From assembly GCA_959599615.1 (NCBI GenBank), contig CAUGKA010000016.1, positions 1-20,068 on the forward strand: a DNA stretch of 20,068 nucleotides. Reading direction: 5' to 3'. Of the stretch, positions 8,015-13,838 are shown one piece after another (the stretch's first letter is position 1; every line of letters begins with the position of its first letter). The translations under genes and the position numbers were made by a program. The notes under the pieces are model-generated. The model made no database searches and was not told the DNA's origin. It worked only from the letters and a program-made list of their open reading frames with translations. Source of the DNA: an uncultured Collinsella sp. Lineage in GTDB: Bacteria; Actinomycetota; Coriobacteriia; Coriobacteriales; Coriobacteriaceae.

Positions 8015-8030
8015 TGTTTTACGTGAAACG
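8015..8030. other. parS-like 16-mer
   Basis: TGTTTTACGTGAAACG matches the ParB-binding consensus TGTTTCACGTGAAACA at 14 of 16 positions; the two differences are at positions 6 and 16. It lies in the spacer after the aminotransferase gene, where such sites can occur, but one changed base falls in the central CACGTG. Without genome position or parAB nearby this is only a candidate. Confidence 0.3.
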
Positions 8031-8056
8031 GGGTTTGGTGCTAAGCCAGACCCCGT
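8028..8056 (+). terminator. Hairpin after the aminotransferase gene, probable weak terminator
   Basis: ACGGGGT at 8028-8034 pairs with ACCCCGT at 8050-8056. The stem extends inward through TGG/CCA to about 12 pairs including wobbles. The T tract after it is poor (TGTCT), so termination may be partial. The stem partly overlaps the parS-like 16-mer. Confidence 0.5.
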
Positions 8057-8090
8057 TGTCTATGCCGTTGTGTGATTGGGATGAAGCAGT

Positions 8091-8120
8091 TTTACGACTG
8101 CCGAAAGCTATGCGTACAAT
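8091..8120 (+). promoter_or_regulatory. Candidate promoter of the PHP-domain gene
   Basis: TTTACG (8091-8096) and TACAAT (8115-8120) are separated by 18 bp and lie 38 nt before the start codon at 8158. This placement argues against starting the gene further upstream. Confidence 0.5.
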
Positions 8121-8157
8121 GAATATACGCGACGGCCATACTGGACAGGGAGACCCG

Positions 8158-8979
8158 ATGCCCTACCTTCTTTCTTGTGATATTCATACTCATACGATGT
8201 TCTCTGCGCATGCGTACTCAACCATCGAGGAGAACATCTATTGGGCGGCAGAGCGCGGCCTTCAGGTGCTCGGTTCCGCCGATCATTTAAGCTCGATGGT
8301 TACGCCTTGTCCCAATGACCTGCGCAGTTTCCAATTCTTTATTAACCAGGATATCTGGCCGCGCATTTGGAGCGGCGTGCTGGTGCTGCGTGGTGCCGAG
8401 GCCGATATCGTTTCGCTGGATGGAGGCCTGTTTGGCGAGGACATTCCCGTTTCGCTCGATATTGCCGGCGATTCGTACAGTCACCAGCATTCGCTGTTCG
8501 ATTTGGTGACGCGTAATTTGGATTATTTGGTGGCAAGCGTGCATAACCCGCAGTTTGCCGAAGGCGCGACGCTCGCCCAGACAACCGAGATGTACATCAA
8601 TGCCCTGGATCACCCCAAGGTGTTCATGCTGGGGCATACGGGGCGCTCGGGCGTGCCGTTCGATATCGATGAGGTGCTGTTGGCGGCCAAGGCCAAGCAC
8701 AAGATTATCGAGATCAACAACCATAGTCTTGAACACGGTGTCGACACTGAGCATTGGGCCGTATGCCGCAAGATCGCCGAGCGCTGCGCCGAGCTGGGCG
8801 TGGGTATTGGCGTGTCGACCGATGCCCACATTGGCATGGACATTGGCAAACTCGATCACGCGCGCAAGATGCTTGACGAGATTCACTTCCCGCTGGATTT
8901 GATCGTGACGCGCGACCGCGAGACGCTGCTGCGCGAGATGGCGGCAGCCGGCGTGTGTGACCTGCGCAAGGGGATGTAG
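8158..8979 (+). CDS. PHP-domain phosphoesterase, YcdX-like (273 aa)
   Basis: PHP-domain enzymes are trinuclear-metal phosphoesterases; the YcdX branch removes phosphate from small molecules, and its physiological substrate is unclear. Metal ligands are visible in order: H-T-H (His10, His12) with His18 in SAHAYST, SADH (Asp42, His43), Glu81 in GAEADI, His129 in SVHNP, His160 in LGHTGR, and Asp222 with His224 in STDAHIG. The sequence HTHTMFSAHAYSTIEENI closely follows the YcdX pattern. A frame opens at 8014, but I choose the ATG at 8158. It has CAGGGAGA at the right distance, the candidate -10 lies just upstream, and the 48 extra residues do not look like family sequence. It is not obviously linked to a histidine operon, so histidinol phosphatase is less likely. 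Confidence 0.9.
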   Translation: MPYLLSCDIHTHTMFSAHAYSTIEENIYWAAERGLQVLGSADHLSSMVTPCPNDLRSFQFFINQDIWPRIWSGVLVLRGAEADIVSLDGGLFGEDIPVSLDIAGDSYSHQHSLFDLVTRNLDYLVASVHNPQFAEGATLAQTTEMYINALDHPKVFMLGHTGRSGVPFDIDEVLLAAKAKHKIIEINNHSLEHGVDTEHWAVCRKIAERCAELGVGIGVSTDAHIGMDIGKLDHARKMLDEIHFPLDLIVTRDRETLLREMAAAGVCDLRKGM

Positions 8980-8999
8980 CGGAGTTCATAAACCAAGCG

Positions 9000-9030
9000 A
9001 AGGGGGCGGTCCAGACGGGCCGCCCCCTTT
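9000..9030 (+). terminator. Terminator between convergent genes
   Basis: GGGGGCGGTCC (9002-9012) pairs with GGGCCGCCCCC (9017-9027), including one G-T wobble, around an AGAC loop. AA and TT flanks extend the stem and a CTTTCTT tract follows. It ends the PHP gene and probably hinders read-through from the minus-strand methyltransferase gene. Confidence 0.88.
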
Positions 9031-9057
9031 CTTGTCCCGAAAATCTACCGGGGTGGA

Positions 9058-10491
9058 TTAGCGGCGCTCGAGGACCGCTACGGTTTCGGTGTGGTCGGTA
9101 TGGGGGAACATGTCGACGGGCGTGATCTTGAGAAGGCGATAACCTCCGTCGAGGAGCTGGTGCAGGTCGCGCTCTTGGGTCACGGGATTGCAGCTGATAT
9201 AGGTGATACGGCGCGGCTTAAGTGCGCAGGCGGCCTCAAGAAACTCGGGCGTGGAGCCGGCGCGCGGCGGGTCGATGGAGAGAACGTCAACGCGCTCGTT
9301 GTTATCGGCGGCGTCCAGGATGTAATCGGTGGCGTCGTCGGCCATAAACCAAGCGCTGCGGGTGAGGCCGTTGAGCTCGGCATTGCGACGTGCGTCGGCA
9401 ATGCCCGCCGGGTTGCGCTCCACGCCGAGCAGCATAATGCCGATACCTCTGTCCTGGGCATCCTTCGCGGCACACAGACCGATGGTGCCGCTGCCGCAGT
9501 AAGCGTCCATGAGAATGTCGCCCTGCTGCAGGCCCATGCCGTCAATCGCGAGCTGATAGAGCAGCTCGGTCTGCTGCGGATTGGTCTGATAGAACGCGGT
9601 GGGGGAGATATCGAATTCGCAACCGAGCAGCTGGTCGCGCATGCACTCAGCGCCATGCACGATGCGGGTCTCCTCGCCTAGAATGGCGTTGCCGGGGCGT
9701 CCGTTGATGTTTTGGGCGACGGTGACGATATGCGGATCGAGTGCCGCGACGGCCTCAAAGAACTCCTGCGCATGCGGCAGGTCGCGCTGAGCGGTCACGA
9801 GGGTGACCATAATCTGGTCGGTGCGCCAGCCGCAGCGAACGACGGCATAGCGGAGCAGCCCCAGATGCTTGTCTTCGTTAAAGGCGGGAATATGCAGACG
9901 TTCGGCCTCGCGAGCGATGCCGTTGAGAATCTGACGAGCGCCCGGCGCCTCGACAGGGCATTCAGGAACAGCAACGATTCTGTGTGTCCCACGTTCAAAA
10001 AAGCCGCAGCGGACAGCGCCCTCTTTGCCGGGAGCAAACGGAGTGGCAGCCTTATGACGAAAACCACGCGGCGCAGGATATTTGCCCGGGTCTCCCAGGG
10101 TGACTCCCATGCCGCGAATAGGATCGACAGCAATGCCCTCACGCTCGCAAAGCGAGGCAAAAAGCTCCTCCATGGCAGCCTGCTTGGCCGCCAACTGCTT
10201 CTTATAAGGACGATTGAGCGCCGTGCACCCACCACAAGCTTTCATGATCGAACAGGGAGACTTGGGGTCCACAGCCTTACGCGCAGACGAAACCCGATCT
10301 TTATGCGAGCGCTTGGAGCGAGTCTGAGATGCCTTATCCTCGTTCCGACGAGAGCCGGGACGCTTGGCCTTAGCCTTGCCCTTCGCATCCTGAGACGACT
10401 TGGATTTCTTAGAAGATTTTTTCTCCTCCGACCCTTCAGTCGCTTCGATCAAAGCACGACGAGCCCTACGCTCCGCACGAGATTCTGCCAT
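9058..10491 (-). CDS. RumA/TrmA-family RNA m5U methyltransferase, RlmD/RlmCD-like (477 aa)
   Basis: The enzyme would use S-adenosylmethionine to methylate C5 of a uridine in 23S rRNA or tRNA. Cysteines C80, C86, C89 and C178 match the [4Fe-4S] cluster pattern of RumA-like enzymes. The SAM site DAYCGSGTIGL is at 329-339, SIDPPRAG at 405-412, the nucleophile Cys434 in YISCNP and the general base Glu469 in HTETVAVL. Residues 1-75 are a Lys/Arg/Ser-rich tail with low complexity in place of the N-terminal TRAM domain of E. coli RumA. RNA binding by this tail is an inference. The exact target (U747, U1939 or tRNA U54) cannot be read from sequence. The ATG at 10491 has a GGGG run about 8 nt upstream, a modest site. 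A TACAAT -10 candidate lies at 10532-10537. Confidence 0.92.
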   Translation of the reverse strand: MAESRAERRARRALIEATEGSEEKKSSKKSKSSQDAKGKAKAKRPGSRRNEDKASQTRSKRSHKDRVSSARKAVDPKSPCSIMKACGGCTALNRPYKKQLAAKQAAMEELFASLCEREGIAVDPIRGMGVTLGDPGKYPAPRGFRHKAATPFAPGKEGAVRCGFFERGTHRIVAVPECPVEAPGARQILNGIAREAERLHIPAFNEDKHLGLLRYAVVRCGWRTDQIMVTLVTAQRDLPHAQEFFEAVAALDPHIVTVAQNINGRPGNAILGEETRIVHGAECMRDQLLGCEFDISPTAFYQTNPQQTELLYQLAIDGMGLQQGDILMDAYCGSGTIGLCAAKDAQDRGIGIMLLGVERNPAGIADARRNAELNGLTRSAWFMADDATDYILDAADNNERVDVLSIDPPRAGSTPEFLEAACALKPRRITYISCNPVTQERDLHQLLDGGYRLLKITPVDMFPHTDHTETVAVLERR

Positions 10492-10531
10492 GAATTAACC
10501 CCACTATTAAATAAAAGAAAAGTCCGAAGCA

Positions 10532-10537
10532 ATTGTA
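10532..10537 (-). promoter_or_regulatory. Candidate -10 element of the RNA methyltransferase gene
   Basis: On the minus strand this reads TACAAT, 40 nt before the ATG at 10491. No good -35 is present. Confidence 0.35.
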
Positions 10538-10597
10538 CCGTGCATTCAACGTGCCCGTTTGGAGAGGAGGCTATTTAAGGTTCTGAGCACGTTGTCT

Positions 10598-10736
10598 CCC
10601 GGCTGGGTGGCGCCCGGCGCGGAGTTTAATTTGTCGCGAGTTCCGCACGAACAGGAGGCCACTTAATGTGGCCTCCGTCGTGAGCAGGACTGTAGAGCAG
10701 CAAATTAAACTCCGCGCCGGGCGCCACCCAGCCGGG
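10598..10736. repeat. 139-bp nested inverted repeat with perfect 36-bp arms
   Basis: The outer arms (10598-10633 and 10701-10736) are perfect 36-bp reverse complements. They are GC-rich at the outer end and A+T-rich at the inner end (TTTAATTTG). Inside is a second hairpin: GGAGGCCAC (10654-10662) with GTGGCCTCC (10668-10676), extended by CACGA/TCGTG. No reading frame of note lies inside, and the stems lack a T tract. The structure fits a non-autonomous palindromic element or a structured RNA better than a terminator. Confidence 0.85.
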
Positions 10737-10827
10737 TGCTCCAACCTAGTGCTCTATGCGTGCTTTCCGTCTTGCGCAGGACTGTAGAGCAGGAAACTTA
10801 ATTACGCGCCGCTCCCCGCCCACGCCG
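10684..10827. repeat. Diverged direct repeat overlapping the large inverted repeat
   Basis: The 17-mer GCAGGACTGTAGAGCAG occurs at 10684-10700 and again, identical, at 10776-10792. What follows is also related (an AAATTAAACTCCGCGCC-type stretch after the first copy, an AAACTTAATTACGCGCC-type stretch after the second, both ending near GCCGGG). This indicates an old partial duplication with a 92-bp period. The second copy lacks the matching left arm. Confidence 0.75.
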
Positions 10828-10840
10828 GGCAAACCCTCCC

Positions 10841-10869
10841 TTGTACTTTACCAAGGTAGAGTGTATGAT
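10841..10869 (+). promoter_or_regulatory. Promoter of the amino acid ABC transporter operon
   Basis: TTGTAC (10841-10846) and TATGAT (10864-10869) are separated by exactly 17 bp, the best promoter match in the window. An inverted repeat TACC-AA-GGTA lies in the spacer between the two elements. Confidence 0.7.
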
Positions 10870-10887
10870 TCTGAACGTTACATGACT

Positions 10888-10907
10888 CACTTTACTTAAC
10901 TAAAGTG
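10888..10907. promoter_or_regulatory. Possible operator in the ABC operon leader
   Basis: CACTTTA (10888-10894) and TAAAGTG (10901-10907) form a perfect 7-bp inverted repeat with a 6-nt centre. It lies just downstream of the predicted start of transcription and just before the ribosome site. Position and symmetry suit a repressor operator; I cannot name the regulator. Confidence 0.4.
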
Positions 10908-10925
10908 CCATCAAGGGGGAATACC

Positions 10926-11786
10926 ATGAACACCGATATGTCTCGTCGTCAGTTTGTTGGTCTAGCCGGCTCGCTTGCCACGGTGCTCGGCCTTGGTCTT
11001 GTCGGTTGCGGCGGTGGTGCCGGCAAGGGCTCCGCTGCTGGCTCTGCCGCGGCCAAGGATGCGAAGGGCGCTGCGGAGTCCAAGAAGCTCGTGGTGGGCT
11101 TTGATAAGTCCTATCCTCCGTACGGTTTTGTGGGCGACGATGGCGAGTACACCGGCTTTGATCTCGATCTGGCCAAGGCTGTTGCCGATAAGCAGGGCTG
11201 GGAGGTCAAATACGAGGCCATCGACTGGGACGCCAAGGATACGCTGCTCAACTCCGGCGCCATCAACTGCATCTGGAACGGCTTTACCATGGAGGGCCGT
11301 GAGGACGACTACACGTTCTCCGAGCCGTACATGCTCAACGAGCAGGTGCTGGTGGTAAAGAAGGATGCGGGCATCAAGAGCTGGGACGATCTTGCCGGCA
11401 AGACCGTGATTACCCAGACCGATTCCGCTGCGCAGGATGTACTCGAGGGTGACCAGAAGGATCTGGCGGCGACGTTTGCCACGCTCGACACGATCGGCGA
11501 GTACAACACGGCCTTTATGCAGCTCGAGAGCGGCGCGGTCGATGCCGTGGCTTGCGACCTTTCGATTGCCCAGTATCAGCTGGCCGCCAAGCCCGATGCC
11601 TATACGCAGCTCGACAAGCCGCTGTCCAGCGAGCACTACGCCGTCGGCTTTAAGAAGGGCGACACCAAGTCGGCCGATGCTGTAACCGAGTCACTCAAGG
11701 CGCTCTACGAGGGCGGCACGGTCAAGGACCTGTGCGATAAGTATGCAGATTACGGTCTTTCCTTCGACAACTGGGTGCTCAAATAG
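10926..11786 (+). CDS. Polar amino acid ABC transporter substrate-binding lipoprotein (286 aa)
   Basis: This is the extracytoplasmic solute-binding protein of a polar amino acid importer (family 3). The signal peptide has a twin-arginine-like motif SRRQFVG at 6-12 and a lipobox LVGC with the lipidated Cys28, followed by a Gly/Ala/Ser linker. The mature part begins LVVGFDKSYPPYGFVGDDGEYTGFDLDLAKAVA, the classic family opening. It continues with NGFTMEGREDDYTFSEPYM and a QTDSAAQDVL ligand-contact region. Glutamine, cystine or arginine are all possible ligands. Start: the ATG at 10926 with AAGGGGG 6 nt upstream, not the GTG at 10905. It is first in the operon and followed at once by a hairpin element that begins at its stop codon. 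Confidence 0.93.
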   Translation: MNTDMSRRQFVGLAGSLATVLGLGLVGCGGGAGKGSAAGSAAAKDAKGAAESKKLVVGFDKSYPPYGFVGDDGEYTGFDLDLAKAVADKQGWEVKYEAIDWDAKDTLLNSGAINCIWNGFTMEGREDDYTFSEPYMLNEQVLVVKKDAGIKSWDDLAGKTVITQTDSAAQDVLEGDQKDLAATFATLDTIGEYNTAFMQLESGAVDAVACDLSIAQYQLAAKPDAYTQLDKPLSSEHYAVGFKKGDTKSADAVTESLKALYEGGTVKDLCDKYADYGLSFDNWVLK

Positions 11787-11890
11787 CGGCTTTCCCAGGC
11801 ACCCGATTTTGCCGTTCAAACCGTCGCTTGCGTACATTTAGTACGCGGCGCTCCTCTTTCACGGCAAACTCGGGCACCTGGAAAACCCGC
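11786..11890. repeat. Hairpin element, copy 1 (between lipoprotein and permease genes)
   Basis: A 45-bp core (11816-11860) is flanked by arms 11786-11815 and 11861-11890 that are complementary at 25 of 30 positions. The core has a terminal hairpin, GCGTAC-ATTTA-GTACGC. The element starts at the last base of the lipoprotein stop codon and ends 7 bp before the permease start, so it fills the spacer. The same core recurs at 12661-12704. Confidence 0.85.
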
Positions 11891-11897
11891 TTTAGCA

Positions 11898-12590
11898 TTG
11901 GGTTCGCTGTTCCGTTACTGTGAAAGAGAGCTTGGGTTGTCTATTCAGGTCATGATGCAGATGCTTGGCCAGGGATTCTTGGTCAGCTTGCAGCTGTTTG
12001 TGCTGACGCTGCTCGGGTCGATTCCGCTGGGAATCCCTGTGGCGTTCATGCGCATGAGCAAAATTGCGCCGCTTCGCTGGATCGCGCGCATCTATATTTC
12101 GGTGATGCGCGGTACGCCGCTCATGCTACAGATGTTTGCCATCTACTTTGCCCCGTACTACGTGTTCGGCATCTCGCTCACGCCCGATTCCAAATGGACG
12201 GCGTGTGTCGTGGCGTTCATCATCAACTACGCCGGTTACTTTGCCGAGATCTATCGCTCGGGCTTGCAGTCCATTCCGCGCGGTCAATACGAGGCAGCCG
12301 AGGTGCTGGGCTATTCGCGCATGCAGACGTTTCTGTATATCGTGATGCCGCAGGTCGCCAAGCGTATTCTGCCAGCGATGGGCAACGAGATCATCACGCT
12401 GGTCAAGGACACGTCGCTGGCGTTTGCCATTGGCGTGGGTGAGATGTTCTCGACCGCCAAGGCGCTGGTTGCCTCGCAGGTGAGCATGGTACCGTTTGCG
12501 ATTGCGGCGTTGATCTACTGGGTCTTTAACTTTGTGGTCGAGATGCTGCTGGGCGCTGCCGAAAAGAAGCTGGACTATTATCATGACTAG
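11898..12590 (+). CDS. Amino acid ABC transporter permease (230 aa)
   Basis: This is a His/Glu/Gln/Arg/opine-type membrane permease that forms the channel of the importer. It has about five hydrophobic segments (roughly 24-50, 62-90, 100-117, 160-185, 196-218). The EAA loop that contacts the ATPase reads YEAAEVLGYSRMQTFLYIVMPQ at about 131-152. SVMRGTPLMLQMF and KDTSLAFAIGVGEM are typical family stretches. The start is uncertain. A TTG at 11898 gives a full N-terminus but lacks a good ribosome site; ATG codons at 11952 and 11955 also lack a clear one, and the shorter form would lose 18 residues. Hairpin elements lie in the spacers on both sides, so translation may be affected by RNA structure. 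Confidence 0.9.
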   Translation: MGSLFRYCERELGLSIQVMMQMLGQGFLVSLQLFVLTLLGSIPLGIPVAFMRMSKIAPLRWIARIYISVMRGTPLMLQMFAIYFAPYYVFGISLTPDSKWTACVVAFIINYAGYFAEIYRSGLQSIPRGQYEAAEVLGYSRMQTFLYIVMPQVAKRILPAMGNEIITLVKDTSLAFAIGVGEMFSTAKALVASQVSMVPFAIAALIYWVFNFVVEMLLGAAEKKLDYYHD

Positions 12591-12595
12591 ATCGT

Positions 12596-12619
12596 TCCGC
12601 CGTTCTAGCGAACGGCGGA
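12596..12619 (+). terminator. Hairpin just after the permease stop codon
   Basis: TCCGCCGTTC (12596-12605) pairs perfectly with its complement at 12610-12619 around a TAGC loop, 6 nt after the permease stop. There is no T tract, so it is more likely an mRNA-stabilising or pausing hairpin than a true terminator. Confidence 0.45.
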
Positions 12620-12633
12620 CTGCTCGACGCTGC

Positions 12634-12732
12634 GCGCGTGCCTGACGGCCAATCTGCTCCTCAAACCGTCGCTTGCGTACAGAAGTACGCGGCGCTCCTC
12701 TTTCGAAGCACATTGTCTCGTCAGCCACACGC
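12634..12732. repeat. Hairpin element, copy 2 (between permease and ATPase genes)
   Basis: The core at 12661-12704 matches the first copy at 40 positions; only the loop differs (AGAA here, ATTTA there). The arms (12634-12658 and 12707-12732) differ in sequence from those of copy 1 but are again complementary to each other apart from one indel and a few mismatches. The second spacer of the same operon therefore carries the same structural unit. Confidence 0.82.
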
Positions 12733-12763
12733 TCGCTGACTTCTCAAACACATGGAGGTTCCC

Positions 12764-13528
12764 GTGTCCGGAACGGTAATGATGATAACGAACGCGCGCA
12801 AGGCGTTTGGCGGCAATGAGGTGCTCAAGGATATCTCACTCGAAGTCAAGCGCGGTGAGGTCGTGGCGATTATCGGGCCTTCGGGTGGCGGTAAGTCCAC
12901 GCTGCTGCGCTGCGCTACGCTGCTCGAGACACTCGACGGTGGCTCGCTTTCGTTTGGCGACCTTGCGGTTGCGACGGATGTGGGATCGGACGCGGTCTAT
13001 GCGAAGGGAGATGTTCCCAAGCAGGCGCGCTCGCGATTCGGCCTGGTGTTCCAAAATTACAACCTGTTCCCGCACTATACCGTGATGAAAAACATCATCG
13101 ACGCGCCGATCCGCGTGCTTAAGCGTCCGCGCGAGCAGGCGGAAGCCCGCGCTCACGAGCTGATTGCGCAAATGGGGCTGACGGGCAACGAGAACAAGGT
13201 ACCGTGTGAGCTTTCGGGCGGTCAGCAGCAGCGCGTGAGTATTGCCCGCGCCCTGGCGCTCGATCCGGAAATCTTGTTCTTTGATGAGCCGACCTCGGCG
13301 CTCGATCCAGAGCTGACGGCCGAGGTGCTGCGCGTCATCAAGGACCTGGCGGCGCAGAATATGACGATGGTAATCGTGACCCACGCAATGCAGTTTGCGC
13401 GCGATGTTGCCGACCGCGTGGTCTTTATGGACGGCGGTCGCATTGTCGAGGAGGGATCTGCCGAGCAGGTTATCGACCATCCGCGCGAGCAGCGCACGCG
13501 TGAGTTCTTGAGCCGTATCGAGGGATAG
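12764..13528 (+). CDS. Amino acid ABC transporter ATP-binding protein (254 aa)
   Basis: This ATPase drives the importer from the cytoplasmic side. Walker A GPSGGGKST is at 38-46, the Q-loop Gln97 in FQNYNLFPH, the signature LSGGQQQR at 150-157, Walker B ILFFDEP with Asp174 and Glu175, the D-loop SALD, and the H-loop His207 in VTHAMQFA. The order and spacing are those of the GlnQ/HisP group. An in-frame ATG lies at 12752, but GGAGG at 12754-12758 sits 5 nt before the GTG at 12764, so I choose GTG. The gene is last in the operon and is followed by a strong terminator. Confidence 0.94.
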   Translation: MSGTVMMITNARKAFGGNEVLKDISLEVKRGEVVAIIGPSGGGKSTLLRCATLLETLDGGSLSFGDLAVATDVGSDAVYAKGDVPKQARSRFGLVFQNYNLFPHYTVMKNIIDAPIRVLKRPREQAEARAHELIAQMGLTGNENKVPCELSGGQQQRVSIARALALDPEILFFDEPTSALDPELTAEVLRVIKDLAAQNMTMVIVTHAMQFARDVADRVVFMDGGRIVEEGSAEQVIDHPREQRTREFLSRIEG

Positions 13529-13561
13529 ACTTAGATATTTACTCAACTATTAATTGAGGCG

Positions 13562-13603
13562 AAGCCGCCACAGGCCTTACGGTCTGTGGCGGCTTTTTGT
13601 TTA
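13562..13603 (+). terminator. Terminator of the ABC transporter operon
   Basis: A perfect 12-bp stem (AAGCCGCCACAG at 13562-13573 with 13584-13595) extends inward by three more pairs and is followed by TTTTTGTTT. Confidence 0.93.
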
Positions 13604-13838
13604 TATCGATGGGGTTTAATAATCGCCCTGCATGCCTGCCCCGTCCTCTCGCCGCCCGTATCCATACGTGCGCCGAAAGGTGTGCATGGACAGTCACCTG
13701 TGAGGGTAGGGTGGTGGCATAGGACATTTGGAGGGTGAGTCGGCTCGGCTGCCGACCATGCTGCTTCCGGGACGGCACCGACCGCGAACTCTCCCCGTTG
13801 GCGTCGCGCATTGCGCGCGGCCCTGCAAGGAGGTCATC
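13604..13838 (+). promoter_or_regulatory. Leader region of the EF-G-like gene
   Basis: The 235 bp between the ABC terminator and the EF-G-like start hold no credible gene. I see a small hairpin GTCGGC-TCGGCT-GCCGAC (13739-13756), a G-rich run GGGTAGGGTGGTGG (about 13704-13717) and AAGGAGG just before the start codon. No convincing promoter or known riboswitch is recognised. Confidence 0.35.
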
